From assembly GCF_004923295.1 (NCBI RefSeq), contig NZ_CP039635.1, positions 1 through 64,000 on the forward strand: 64,000 bases of DNA, given 5' to 3'. The number at the start of each line of letters is the position of its first letter. The first letter of the stretch is position 1. Under the pieces are notes generated by a model. It saw only the letters and a list, made by a program, of their open reading frames with translations. It was not told the DNA's origin and searched no databases. The position numbers and the translations under genes are program-made. Positions 8,718 through 17,914 of the stretch are shown here, one piece after another. Origin of the DNA: Azospirillum sp. TSH100 (GTDB taxonomy: Bacteria > Pseudomonadota > Alphaproteobacteria > Azospirillales > Azospirillaceae).

Positions 8718-10762
8718 GCTCGATAACGGGAGTCAGCAGCTACTCGAAATATCTGAGCCTTGTCCGGAACCTGTCCGGGGGCCAGAACGACATCAACCGG
8801 CTGTCCGAACAGCTGACCACGGGCAAGAAGTCGGTCGATCTGAACGCCTATGGTCCGGAGGTCCAGAAGCTTCTGGACCTGCGGGCGGAGATGGCGAAGA
8901 AGGACAACTACATCCAGAGCATCAACACCGCGGCGCCGCGCGTGCAGGCGACGGACAAGGTGTTGACCTCGATGGAGTCCATCGTTTCGAACTGGACGTC
9001 CAGCACGACCTTCCCCTTCCAGCCGGGACCGGCCAGCGTCACCACGCCGACCAATACCAATCCCGACGGGATGAAGCTGTCGATCGACGCCACAAAGTCG
9101 AAGCTGACGGTCGGCGCCAACTACACGGTCACCGCGGTCCCGTCGCAGCAGGGCGGCAACGGCACCTTCGACGTGACGGTGACCGACGGGCTTGGCGGCA
9201 AGACCACCCGCGCCATCAACCTGGGCACCACGCCGCCCAACGACGGCAAGGGCTACAACTTCAACATCTCCGGCGGCCCCGGCGAGGGCGCCATCCTGAA
9301 TCTGACCTTCGACACGCTGAAAGCGGCATCGAGCAGCAACTTCTCCGTCAGCTTCCCGCAGGCCGATCAGGTCAAGGACCGGGCCGAAGGCGCCATGCGC
9401 GACATCCAGGCGCTGCTGAACCAGCGTTTCGGTGACCGCTACCTGTTCTCCGGCTCGCGCTTCGGAACGGAGCCGGTCACCGACCTGACGGCGACGACGC
9501 AGACCAGCAAGATCACGCTGAACGGTGCAGTGGTGAATGCCGACGATTATTTCGAGGTGACGGTCTCCGGCAAGACCTTCGGCTATCAGATCCAGGCGAC
9601 CGACCCGAAGACGCTGACCTTCGTGGCCCAGACCCTGACCAGCCAGATCAACGCCGCCAACCCGCCGCTGCCGATGACGGTGTCGACCGCCAACGGCATC
9701 ATCTCCCTGGTCGGCCAGCAGCCGGGGCAGAAGTTCGACCTGTCGGCGCGCGTCGTCAACTCGGCCACGGTGGAGAACACCGTCACCGCACCGACGACGA
9801 CCCAGGCGCCGACCACCGCCCTGCCGCAGATCGACCGCTTCACCCTGAACGGTGCCGCGGTGGACATCGGCGACACCTTCGAGTTCACGGTGGCGGTCGG
9901 CGATCCTGACGACCCGTTCAACCAGAACTATTATCTCAAGAATCCGACCGAGCCGCACGACCTGCCGGCCTATCAGGCCTACACGGTCCGCTACACGGTC
10001 AGCGACACCGACTATGCCGCCGGCGTCACCAATGTCAGCCAGGTGGCCGACAAGCTGCGCCAGAATTTCGCCAACCTGAACCCGGCGCCGCCGGTCACCA
10101 TCGACGCCGTCGGCAGCGGTCCTGGCATCGCACTGACCAGCACGGTCAATGCCGACCCCAACCACCCCGGCCGCAGTTCGCTGTTCACGACCAGTGCCAA
10201 GGTGACGAACGGTTCGCTGCAGAATACCATCTCGGTCGGCACCCTGCCGCCGGAGCAGGACAGCCAGATCACCGCGCCCGACAAGGATCCGCCTGACCTG
10301 CCCTTCTACGATTCCGAATATCTGACCAAGGGCAAGAACGCCGAGGCGTACCGCAAATCCCAGGTGACCATCGACGACAACCTGAACCTGACCTATGGGG
10401 TCAGCGCCGACGACAAGGCGTTCCAGTCGCTGGTCAAGGCGATGCAACTGGTGCGGACGGCGGCTGCCAACCCCGGCAAATGGACCGAGTACAGCACCCA
10501 GGCGCGCGAGATGCTGACCCAGGCGTCCGACCAGATCCGCTCGATCCACGCCAAGGTCGCCTCCGACGCCGCGACACTGGAGACCACCAAGAACGCCCAT
10601 ACGGACTCGGTCGCCACCCTGACCGACCGCATCGCCAAGATCGAAGGCATCGACCAGACCGAGGTCGCCGCCCGGCTGAGCAGTGCGATGAATGTCCAGC
10701 AGGCGACCTACACCGTCGCCGGCCAGACGCAGAAGCTCTCTCTGCTGAACTATCTGGCCTGA
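8714..10762 (+). CDS. flgL: flagellar hook-associated protein 3, FlgL (large)
   Basis: Second hook-filament junction protein. The N-terminus resembles flagellin and FlgL (LSEQLTTGKKSVDLNAYGPEV, AEMAKKDNYIQSI). A region reading MRDIQALLNQRFGDRYLFSGSRFGTEP is characteristic of FlgL, where a GRYLFSG motif is typical. The C-terminus is a long helix typical of the family. At 682 residues it is far longer than the usual 300-400. The insert contains two copies of the module also seen in FlgE, at about 9532-9790 (DDYFEVTVSGKTFGYQI) and 9856-10220 (IGDTFEFTV). The ATG overlaps the flgK stop codon. A strong hairpin follows immediately after the stop. Confidence 0.93.
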   Translation: MSSITGVSSYSKYLSLVRNLSGGQNDINRLSEQLTTGKKSVDLNAYGPEVQKLLDLRAEMAKKDNYIQSINTAAPRVQATDKVLTSMESIVSNWTSSTTFPFQPGPASVTTPTNTNPDGMKLSIDATKSKLTVGANYTVTAVPSQQGGNGTFDVTVTDGLGGKTTRAINLGTTPPNDGKGYNFNISGGPGEGAILNLTFDTLKAASSSNFSVSFPQADQVKDRAEGAMRDIQALLNQRFGDRYLFSGSRFGTEPVTDLTATTQTSKITLNGAVVNADDYFEVTVSGKTFGYQIQATDPKTLTFVAQTLTSQINAANPPLPMTVSTANGIISLVGQQPGQKFDLSARVVNSATVENTVTAPTTTQAPTTALPQIDRFTLNGAAVDIGDTFEFTVAVGDPDDPFNQNYYLKNPTEPHDLPAYQAYTVRYTVSDTDYAAGVTNVSQVADKLRQNFANLNPAPPVTIDAVGSGPGIALTSTVNADPNHPGRSSLFTTSAKVTNGSLQNTISVGTLPPEQDSQITAPDKDPPDLPFYDSEYLTKGKNAEAYRKSQVTIDDNLNLTYGVSADDKAFQSLVKAMQLVRTAAANPGKWTEYSTQAREMLTQASDQIRSIHAKVASDAATLETTKNAHTDSVATLTDRIAKIEGIDQTEVAARLSSAMNVQQATYTVAGQTQKLSLLNYLA

Positions 10763-10768
10763 AGAAGA

Positions 10769-10794
10769 AAGGGGGCGGCCGGACCGCCCCCCTT
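10769..10794. terminator. bidirectional terminator between flgL and the TRAP gene
   Basis: AAGGGGGCGG pairs with CCGCCCCCCTT around a short loop, six bases after the flgL stop and 24 bases from the end of the convergent TRAP-type gene. A and T flanks make it usable from both sides. Confidence 0.7.
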
Positions 10795-10817
10795 CGATCT
10801 CTTCAAACCCCGGCGCC

Positions 10818-11918
10818 TTACTTGGAGCGGCCGGCCGACTGCATGAAGTTGTCGTAGGGCAGCTCCGCCACGCGGAACCACAGCTGCACCTCGTCCAGGA
10901 ACGGCTTCCAGCTGTCGTAGACGGCCTTGAAGTCCGGGTTGGTCTTGGCGAGATCGTCGTACATCTCGTAGGCGATCTTGTGGGCGGCCTCCATCAGGTC
11001 GCGCGGGAAGGGACGCAGCAGGGCGCCCTTGGCGACCAGACGCTTCAGCGCCCTGGCGTTCTCCGCGTCGTAGCGGGCGGTCATCGCGCTGTTCGCCTCG
11101 GCACAGGCCGCCGTCAGGATCGCCTGATAGGACTTGGGCAGGGCTTCCCATTCCTTCTGGTTGATGTAGAGCGAGACCTGCGGCCCGCCTTCCCACCAGC
11201 CCGGATAGTAGTAGTATTTGGCGACCTGGACGAAGCCGAGCTTCTCGTCGTCATAGGGGCCGACGAACTCGACCGCGTCGATGGTGCCCTTCTCCAGCGC
11301 CGGGTAGATGTCGCTGCCGGCGATCTGGGTCGGGGCAGCGCCCAGCTTGGCCATGATCTGGCCGGTGATGCCGGCGATGCGGATCTTCAGGCCGTTGAAG
11401 TCGGCCAGCGACTTGATTTCCTTGCGGTACCAGCCGCCCATCTGGGCCCCGGTGTTGCCGGCCGGGAACTGGACGATGCCGTGCTTGGCGAAGAAGGCGC
11501 GCATCACCTCCTGGCCGCCGCCATACTGGTACCAGGCGTTCTGCTGGCGGGCGTTCGGGCCGAAGGGAATCGCGGTGTCGAAGGCGAAGGTCGGCTCCTT
11601 GCCGACATAGTAGTAGCCGCAGGTGTGGCCGCACTGGACGGTGCCGTTCTGCACGGCGTCCAGCACCTGAAGGCCGGGGACGATCTCACCGGCGGCATGC
11701 ACGCGGATCTGGAACTTGCCGTCGGTCGCCTCGGACACGCGCTTGGCGATCAGTTCGGAGGTGCCGATAAGGATATCGGTGCTCTTCGGGAAGCTCGAAG
11801 CCAGGCGCCACTGGATGGTCGGCTGGGTCTGCGCGATGGCCGGGGCCGCGAGGGTCGAGGCGGCAACGGTCGAAACGGCACCGACGCCGGCCTTGGTGAG
11901 AAACGCTCTTCTTTCCAC
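10818..11918 (-). CDS. TRAP transporter solute-binding protein (DctP family), Tat-exported
   Basis: Periplasmic substrate-binding subunit of a TRAP-type transporter. The N-terminus has a twin-arginine signal (MERRAFLTKAGVGAV) with a probable cleavage site after APAIA. The mature part shows DctP/TakP-family features: SSFPKSTDIL, GEIVPGLQVLDAVQNG, the conserved Arg segment GLKIRIAG and FVGPYDDEKLGF. The pattern is closest to what I recall for the TakP-like, alpha-keto or organic acid binding group, so a carboxylate ligand is likely but unproven. The dctQ and dctM membrane partners are not in this window, so it is either an orphan binding protein or works with a transporter encoded elsewhere. 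At 366 residues it is full length. Confidence 0.9.
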   Translation of the reverse strand: MERRAFLTKAGVGAVSTVAASTLAAPAIAQTQPTIQWRLASSFPKSTDILIGTSELIAKRVSEATDGKFQIRVHAAGEIVPGLQVLDAVQNGTVQCGHTCGYYYVGKEPTFAFDTAIPFGPNARQQNAWYQYGGGQEVMRAFFAKHGIVQFPAGNTGAQMGGWYRKEIKSLADFNGLKIRIAGITGQIMAKLGAAPTQIAGSDIYPALEKGTIDAVEFVGPYDDEKLGFVQVAKYYYYPGWWEGGPQVSLYINQKEWEALPKSYQAILTAACAEANSAMTARYDAENARALKRLVAKGALLRPFPRDLMEAAHKIAYEMYDDLAKTNPDFKAVYDSWKPFLDEVQLWFRVAELPYDNFMQSAGRSK

Positions 11919-12070
11919 TCCCGCTACTCCGCAAGATTATTGCTACCGCCGACGATTTCCCAGACCAGCGATGAATCAGGGAATTACAGCGACTTAGGCG
12001 AGAGCGTAACAAAGCATCCGATGCGCGGCCCCGCATCGCATAAATGTGCATGCCTGCCTTTCGAGGGGGG

Positions 12071-13732
12071 TCAGGAGGCGGGGCGCAGCCGCCCCAGGAA
12101 GACCGACAGCGGCGGCATCACCAGCGTCCGTCCGTCGGTGGTCAATTCCGGCGGCAGAGCGCCGGGGGCGCGGGGAATGGACAGGGCTTCCGGTTCGCCA
12201 CGGCCGCGCAACGCGAATTCCGCCGGGCGGTCGGCCATGTTGAAGACCGCCAGCAGACGGTCGTCGCCCGTTGTCCGCTCGAAGGACAGGAGGTCGCCAT
12301 GCTCCTCCACCGCGATGACGCTGCCGCTGCGCAGCGCCTCCAGGTCACGGCGCAGCGAGAGGGCGGCGCGCCATACCGCCAGGGGACTGCCGGCCGTCCG
12401 CTCCTGCCGGTCGATGGCGAGGTCGCGATGGGCGTCGGACACCGGCAGCCAGGGTTCGGCGATGCTGAAGCCGGCATGGGGCTCGCCACCCCGCCAGGGT
12501 ATGGGTGTGCGGCTGCCGTCGCGGCCTTGGAAATCGGGCCAGTATGTGATGCCGAACGGGTCACGCAGCTGGTGCTGCTCCAACACGGCGTTGGGCAGGG
12601 CCAGTTCCTCTCCCTGATAGAGGCAGACGGTGCCGGGCAGCGATGCCGCCAGCATCGCCAACAAGGCGTTGAAGGACTGCGGGTCGGCACCAGCGGGCAG
12701 CCAGCGGCTGGCGGCCCGCTCCACGTCATGGTTGGACAGGCTCCAGCAGATCGAGTCCGGCCGCCCCGCCGCGCCAAGCGCCTGGGCAAAGCCCTTGGCG
12801 CTGAAGGGCTGCTTGGCAAGCGACAGGGTATAGGCGGCATGGAGCCCCTGCGGCGTGCAGTAGGCGGCGATGCGCTGCCCGGCGCCGGGCTGGCTCGACA
12901 GCTCGCCCAGCAGGACGCGGCCGGGATAGCGCTCCACCGTCTCGCGCAGACGGGACAGGATGCCGCCGATGGCCGGATGCATCATGTCGTAGACATGCTG
13001 TTGCAGGGCGAAGGGCTTCAGGGGCGGCTCGGCCTCGCGCCAGATCGCGGCGGGGTTGGAGCGCAGTTGCGGGTCATGGGCGAAGAAGTCGACCGCATCG
13101 ATGCGGAAACCGTCGACGCCGCGCTGCATCCAGAATTCCGCCGTCTCGCACAGCGCGTCCATCACCGCGGGGTGGTGCAGGTTCAGCGCCGGCTGGCTGG
13201 CCAGGAAATGATGCAGGTAATATTGCCGCCGACGCGGCTCCCAGTTCCAGGCGGCGCCGCCGAACACCGACAGCCAGTTGTTCGGCGCGGTGCCGTCCGG
13301 CTTGGCGTCGGCCCAGACATACCAGTCGGACTTGTCGTTATTGCGGGAGCGGCGGCTTTCCACGAACCAGTCATGGGAGTCGGAGGTGTGGCCGCAGACC
13401 AGATCGACCAGCACCTTCAAACCCAGCCCATGAGCGCGCTCGATCAACCGGTCGAATACGGCGAGGTTGCCCATGCGCGGATCCACCGCCCGATGGTCGG
13501 CGACGTCATAGCCGAAATCGGTGCGCGGCGACGGGTAGAAGGGGCTGATCCAGATCCCGTCGACACCCAGCGAGGCCACATGGTCCAGCCCCTCGATCAC
13601 ACCGTCGAGGTCGCCCCAACCATCGCCGCCATGGTCTCGGAAGCTCAGCGGGTAGATCTGGTAGAGCGCCGCCCCGTTCAGCCAGGACAGATTCGGACCG
13701 GCCGTCTGGGAGAGGGAGTGAGTGTGAGGCAA
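12071..13732 (-). CDS. GH13 alpha-amylase family protein, probable alpha-glucosidase
   Basis: Cytosolic glycoside hydrolase family 13 enzyme that would cleave alpha-glucosidic bonds in small oligosaccharides. The domain begins near LNGAALYQIYPLSF. Conserved regions are DFGYDVADHRAVDP, the nucleophile region GVDGFRIDAVDFF, the acid/base region VLLGELSS and LSNHDVERA, all with their catalytic Asp/Glu/Asp present. This order and the region around YQGEELALPN fit oligo-1,6-glucosidase or alpha-glucosidase subfamilies. No signal peptide is seen. I chose a TTG at 13732 because GGAG lies nine bases upstream and the catalytic domain starts soon after; ATG codons at 13822 and 13846 are in frame but lack ribosome sites, so the N-terminus is uncertain. 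Confidence 0.85.
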   Translation of the reverse strand: MPHTHSLSQTAGPNLSWLNGAALYQIYPLSFRDHGGDGWGDLDGVIEGLDHVASLGVDGIWISPFYPSPRTDFGYDVADHRAVDPRMGNLAVFDRLIERAHGLGLKVLVDLVCGHTSDSHDWFVESRRSRNNDKSDWYVWADAKPDGTAPNNWLSVFGGAAWNWEPRRRQYYLHHFLASQPALNLHHPAVMDALCETAEFWMQRGVDGFRIDAVDFFAHDPQLRSNPAAIWREAEPPLKPFALQQHVYDMMHPAIGGILSRLRETVERYPGRVLLGELSSQPGAGQRIAAYCTPQGLHAAYTLSLAKQPFSAKGFAQALGAAGRPDSICWSLSNHDVERAASRWLPAGADPQSFNALLAMLAASLPGTVCLYQGEELALPNAVLEQHQLRDPFGITYWPDFQGRDGSRTPIPWRGGEPHAGFSIAEPWLPVSDAHRDLAIDRQERTAGSPLAVWRAALSLRRDLEALRSGSVIAVEEHGDLLSFERTTGDDRLLAVFNMADRPAEFALRGRGEPEALSIPRAPGALPPELTTDGRTLVMPPLSVFLGRLRPAS

Positions 13733-13974
13733 GGCAACAGGCTCCGCGCCGGAGGGTGCACATGCAAATCGCCAACGGCAGTTCGCCGACTTGCGGTTCG
13801 CGGTATCAGCTTCCCGCGTCATGGCTAACAAAAGGTTACCGGCCATTCGTGGTCACAGGGGCAGGCCTTTCGTCAGGGTCGGCCATCGGGACAGAAACTT
13901 GCGGACGGGTGCCCTGAGACTTGGCTGCCATGAAGGGCTGCGGCTATACCAGCGGTTCTGGCCGGGGAGCGGGA

Positions 13975-15579
13975 ATGCGGCGGGACGGGACAGCGACAGA
14001 GACGGCCACGGCCGGTGACACGGCCAAGGACGCACAGCGGCTCGGCCGCTATCGGCTGCTCGACCTGATCGGGCGGGACGGCGATGCCCGGCTGCATCGG
14101 GCGCTGGACGCCAATGGACAGGCGGTCCTGCTGTGGACGGTGCCGCTGGCCCGTCTGTGCGCCGATGCCGCCGGGCTGGAGCGGTTCCGGCGGATGGCCA
14201 GTGCGGCGGCCCGGCTGTCCCACCCGGCCATTCCCGTCATCCTGGCCTCCGGTGAGCATGCCGGCACCGCCTTCGTCGCTGCCGCACCGGCCGACGGGCC
14301 GACGCTTGCCGCAAGGCTGGCCGACGGTCCGCTGGCATGGGACGAGACTGTCGCGACTTTGGACCGCGTGCTGGACGCGCTTGCCGCTGCCCACCGTGCG
14401 GGCGTGGTCCACGGCGCGCTGACTCCCGACAGCATCCTGCATGCCGGGCCGGCGGCGGTGGTGACCGGGTTCGGCCGGGCGGCATTGACGATGGCGCCGC
14501 TGGACCGGCACGACGATCTGGCCGCCGTCGCAAGGCTGACCGAACGGCTTCTGACCGGCCATGATGACCGGCCGGGGGTTGCAGCCCTGCTGGCGATGCT
14601 GCGCGATGGGGCTCCCGCAGCCCTTCCTGAGGCGGGGCATCTGCATCGGGCAGTTGCCGCGCTGGATGGAGCGTTGGCGCTCCCGCCCGTGGCGGCTCCG
14701 GTACGGAGGCGCCGTTGGCCGCTGTGGCTTGGCGGTGCTGCCCTGGCGGGCGGTCTGGCGGCCATTGCGGTCATGAACCAGCGGTCGCCAGACCGCCCGC
14801 CAGTGGCGACGAGGATCGAGGATGTCAGGCCTGAACCGGCTCCCCCACCGCCTCCCTCTCCACCGTCCCCCTCCCAACTGACGGTGCCCAGGCAGCCGCC
14901 GGTTGCGATGGTGGCCGCGGCACTGCGTGCCATTCCCTGCGCGTTGGTCGGTGTGGAGACGACCGGCGGGCGGCTGCTGGTCTCGGGCACGGTCGCCGGG
15001 GAAAGGGCGGAGACGGCTGTGCGCGAATCGGTCGAGGTGCTCGCCGCCGGCTGGGACCACGGCTTCGACCTTGCCACGGCGGATGCGCGGTTCTGCGCCC
15101 CGCTGGGCAGTGTTGCCAAGGCACGGACTGCAAATCGCGGGTTGGCTCAGCCGTTGACGGTGACCGTGCAGGATGGACCGGCGTTGGATGCCGACGATCC
15201 GCTGGTGCTGGAGATTCGGGCGCCGGCCCATCCGGTGCAGTTGCAGGTCGATTACTTCACCGTCGACGGCAGCGTCGTTCATCTGCTGCCCAATCCGTCG
15301 GACAGCGCCATCGCCCTCGCCGCCGGTGCGTCGCGCCGCCTGGGAGACAGGACTGAGGACGGCAGGCCCGGCAGCGGGAGAACTTGGACCATCGGTCCGC
15401 CCTTCGGCACCGAAATGCTGCTCACGATCGCCACAGCAGCGCCGCTCTTCGCCATCCCAAGGCCGGAACAGGAACAGGCGGCCGACTATCTGTCCGCACT
15501 GTCCGATGCGCTGACCGCCTTGCCGGATGATGCACCGGAAGCGCTGGCGGATGCGCGCTTCATCAGAACCGGGCCGTGA
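13975..15579 (+). CDS. degenerate Ser/Thr protein kinase-like protein with DUF4384-like C-terminus
   Basis: Membrane protein of 534 residues. Residues about 25-245 follow a Ser/Thr kinase fold (GRYRLLDLIGRDGDARLHRA as the glycine-loop region), but the catalytic positions are lost. The beta-3 Lys region reads AVLLWTVPL, the HRDLKPxN loop is HGALTPDSI, and DFG is replaced by VTGFGRA. It is therefore a likely pseudokinase. RRRRWPLWLGGAALAGG marks a single transmembrane helix, followed by a Pro-rich linker. The C-terminal periplasmic region (DDPLVLEIRAPAHPVQLQV, DGSVVHLLPN) resembles DUF4384, which is often fused to such kinases. ATG 13975 has GGAG five bases upstream; a TTG at 13921 would extend it. 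It converges on a PP2C phosphatase with only 25 bases between the stops. Confidence 0.78.
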   Translation: MRRDGTATETATAGDTAKDAQRLGRYRLLDLIGRDGDARLHRALDANGQAVLLWTVPLARLCADAAGLERFRRMASAAARLSHPAIPVILASGEHAGTAFVAAAPADGPTLAARLADGPLAWDETVATLDRVLDALAAAHRAGVVHGALTPDSILHAGPAAVVTGFGRAALTMAPLDRHDDLAAVARLTERLLTGHDDRPGVAALLAMLRDGAPAALPEAGHLHRAVAALDGALALPPVAAPVRRRRWPLWLGGAALAGGLAAIAVMNQRSPDRPPVATRIEDVRPEPAPPPPPSPPSPSQLTVPRQPPVAMVAAALRAIPCALVGVETTGGRLLVSGTVAGERAETAVRESVEVLAAGWDHGFDLATADARFCAPLGSVAKARTANRGLAQPLTVTVQDGPALDADDPLVLEIRAPAHPVQLQVDYFTVDGSVVHLLPNPSDSAIALAAGASRRLGDRTEDGRPGSGRTWTIGPPFGTEMLLTIATAAPLFAIPRPEQEQAADYLSALSDALTALPDDAPEALADARFIRTGP

Positions 15580-15604
15580 GCGGGCAGGAACCTGAGCGCC
15601 GCGG

Positions 15605-16420
15605 TCAGGCGGTCGCGGTGAAGCGGCCGACGACCACCGTCACATTGTCCATCCCGCCGGCCGCGTTGGCGGCATCCACCAGCGCTGCGGCGGCGAGCGC
15701 GGGGTCGGCTTCCTGACGCAGAATGCGGGCGATGACGCTGTCGGGCAACATGCCGTTCAGCCCGTCAGAACAGAGCATCACGACATCGTCCGGCATCAGC
15801 GGCTGCACGCTGACCTCCGGTTCCACATCCTCCGCCGTGCCGAGCGCCCTGACGATGATGTTCCGCTGCGGCGCCGTCCCCCGTCCGCCATTGTCCAGCC
15901 ATATCTGATAGAGGCTGTGGTCGCGGGTCAGGCTGCGCAGTTCCCCGTCGCGCAGGCGGTAGACCCGGCTGTCGCCGGCATGGAAAACCACCATCTGCGC
16001 GGTGCCGGGAACCCGCCAGATGCCGGCCACCGTCGTGCCCATCCCGCGCCCCGACGAGAAACCACGGGCCAGATTCATCTCGTGAATCGTACGGTTGGCC
16101 TGCTGGACCGCCGACCGTGCAACCGACAGAGCGTGGCGCACCACGGGTTCGGTCGCCGCCGGGTCCGTCTGGGTGCGGTCGGCATCATCCCGCTTCACCA
16201 TGGTGATCGGATCGGACGGCACATACTCCTGAAGAGTGCCGCAGATCAGGTCGACCGCCTTTCGGCTTGCGATGTCGCCACCGGCATGGCCACCCATGCC
16301 ATCGCAGACGACCGCGAATTCACGGTCGACGCTGGCTTGAAAACTATCCTCGTTGCGGGAGCGGGTACGCCCGACGTCGGTCAAACCGGCGACGGTCAGG
16401 GCAAAGGCAGCGTTCGGCAT
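15605..16420 (-). CDS. PP2C-family serine/threonine phosphatase
   Basis: Soluble protein phosphatase of 271 residues with all the metal-binding motifs of the PPM/PP2C family: RSRNEDSF, VVCDGMGGHAGGDIAS, VVFHAGDSRVYRLRDG, LCSDGLNGML and GGMDNVTVVV. It should remove phosphate from Ser/Thr residues using two Mn or Mg ions. The position facing the kinase-like gene recalls the kinase/phosphatase pairs (PpkA/PppA) of type VI secretion loci, but no type VI genes are present here. Since the neighbour looks catalytically dead, the substrate may be the product of another kinase. Confidence 0.93.
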   Translation of the reverse strand: MPNAAFALTVAGLTDVGRTRSRNEDSFQASVDREFAVVCDGMGGHAGGDIASRKAVDLICGTLQEYVPSDPITMVKRDDADRTQTDPAATEPVVRHALSVARSAVQQANRTIHEMNLARGFSSGRGMGTTVAGIWRVPGTAQMVVFHAGDSRVYRLRDGELRSLTRDHSLYQIWLDNGGRGTAPQRNIIVRALGTAEDVEPEVSVQPLMPDDVVMLCSDGLNGMLPDSVIARILRQEADPALAAAALVDAANAAGGMDNVTVVVGRFTATA

Positions 16421-16632
16421 TCAGGCGGCGGCTCCCGTCTCGCATTTGCCCAATAATGGCGCAAGCCCCCGGAAAGATACAGAGGCGAATCCAGTGTCGC
16501 AACGCCATGACGGCTATTCCACAGAGACAACTGAAACCTCCGGATGATCGCAGCAGCCGTTACCCTGATGATGTCAGCCGTCCGATGTGGTAGGGTTGCG
16601 CGATTATCGCGTCGGACGAAGGACGAACCGCC

Positions 16633-17037
16633 ATGGTCGGCAGCATCGGCATCGCGCTCAGCGGTTTGACCGCCCAGACGCGGCGGCTCGACGCCTCTGC
16701 CTCCAATGTGGCGAATGTCCGTTCCACCGGAGCCGTTCCATCGACGGACGGCAATTCGGATGGCAAGCGCGCCGCTTACCAGCCCATCGCGGTTGCGCAG
16801 AGTGACGCCAACCCCGGTACGCGCGCCACCTTCACGCCGATCACCCCTGCCTATCTGCAGGAATATGCGCCGGACGACAGTGCGGCGAACAGCGATGGCA
16901 TGGTCGCAGCGCCGAATGTCGATCTGGCGAGCGAGCGAATCAACCAGATCGCCGCCAGCCGCGCCTATGGTGCGAACATAGCAGTTGTCCGCACGCAGGA
17001 CGAGATGCTGACCTCGTTGCTCGACTCGAAAATATGA
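16633..17037 (+). CDS. FlgC-like flagellar rod/hook family protein
   Basis: Protein of 134 residues with the two terminal helices of the FlgB/FlgC/FlgE axial family. The N-terminus is IGIALSGLTAQTRRLDASASNVANVRSTG, where the family has xxNIANxxTxG. The C-terminus is NVDLASERINQIAASRAY, then TQDEMLTSLLDSK. Length matches FlgC (about 135-140), yet it stands alone, away from flgB, fliE, flgF and flgG, and the middle is poorly conserved. It could be a second proximal-rod protein for a different flagellum or a diverged paralogue. The ATG at 16633 is preceded by GGACGAACCGCC. Confidence 0.8.
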   Translation: MVGSIGIALSGLTAQTRRLDASASNVANVRSTGAVPSTDGNSDGKRAAYQPIAVAQSDANPGTRATFTPITPAYLQEYAPDDSAANSDGMVAAPNVDLASERINQIAASRAYGANIAVVRTQDEMLTSLLDSKI

Positions 17038-17080
17038 CGGCAGGGCCGAAAGTTTGAGCGAGAGGCTGTCCGACGCGAGC

Positions 17081-17287
17081 TCAGACGGTGATGTTCAGGT
17101 TCTGGCCACGGGTCGCGGTAACGTTGCCACCACCTGAACCGCCGGCCGACTGCATCAGCGTCTCGACCGTCGCCTGCTGCTGCTCGGCATTCTGATTCAG
17201 CGCCTTCACGCCGAAATTCATCTGCCCCTGCGCCTGCTTCAGGGCCATTGCTGCACCAGCGGTCGATGACGTGACGTCCATATCCAC
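17081..17287 (-). CDS. YjfB-like putative motility protein
   Basis: Small 68-residue protein of the YjfB motility type: an N-terminal helix rich in Ala, Met and Gln (AMALKQAQGQMNFGVKALNQN), a second helix (QQQATVETLMQSA) and a short Gly-rich tail ending GQNLNITV. This plan matches small proteins found next to flagellar genes in many bacteria; their biochemical role is not established. It lies between the FlgC-like and FlaG-like genes, on the same strand as the FlaG-like gene and 39 bases downstream of it, so the two are probably cotranscribed. Confidence 0.65.
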   Translation of the reverse strand: MDMDVTSSTAGAAMALKQAQGQMNFGVKALNQNAEQQQATVETLMQSAGGSGGGNVTATRGQNLNITV

Positions 17288-17326
17288 CCTCGGTCCCCGG
17301 AAACTGCGCCCTGTGCCAGGGCGTCG

Positions 17327-17914
17327 TCAGATCACCACATCCACCCGCGCAGCGGACGGCGCGGCAATCTGGGAGGAGTGTGCCACGGATGCCATGCCGG
17401 GGGAAGCCGTCGTCGCAGCCGCAGTGGCAGTGCCGACGGCCGATCCCGAGGCGGCCGCAGTCCAACGTCCTGTCCCGCCCGCGGATCCGGCGTTTGACAG
17501 ACCGGAACCATCGGCCCCGCGGCCATAAGCCGCGGATTGTCCGCCCGCCTGTCCGCTTCCACCGACCGTCAGCTTCAGCATGGAGGCGCGATCCGCGTCC
17601 TTTTCCTTCTGCTGGGCTTCCTTGTACTGCTTGAGGGCGGATTCGGTCGGGATCTGCGACACCGTCTTCCCGTTGGCCGGATCGCGATACAGCATCACCA
17701 GCCGCGAGGCGTCGGTGTCATAGCTGAATGCGATGGTCGGGAAGCGGTTGACCAGCGGATCGCTCCCTCCGCCGACGGTATCGGTTTCGGTCTGCTGGGG
17801 GGTGGCTGAGGTTGGAGTCCGGGTGCCAGCCCCTGTTTCAACGGCATCGCTGCCGCGGGGCGTCATGAAGGCAAACGGCCGCGAGACCGTCGATGTGGCC
17901 ACAGCCACGTTCAT
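17327..17914 (-). CDS. FlaG-like flagellar protein
   Basis: Protein of 195 residues. Residues about 55-95 read FPTIAFSYDTDASRLVMLYRD, followed by GKTVSQIPTESALKQY. This is the core pattern of FlaG proteins (a short beta hairpin, then VxQIPxE and a helix), which influence filament length. Both flanks are low-complexity: Thr/Gln-rich before the core and Gly/Ala/Ser-rich after it. FlaG proteins usually have the core near the C-terminus, so the long C-terminal tail is unusual. It lies upstream of the YjfB-like gene on the same strand. Confidence 0.65.
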   Translation of the reverse strand: MNVAVATSTVSRPFAFMTPRGSDAVETGAGTRTPTSATPQQTETDTVGGGSDPLVNRFPTIAFSYDTDASRLVMLYRDPANGKTVSQIPTESALKQYKEAQQKEKDADRASMLKLTVGGSGQAGGQSAAYGRGADGSGLSNAGSAGGTGRWTAAASGSAVGTATAAATTASPGMASVAHSSQIAAPSAARVDVVI

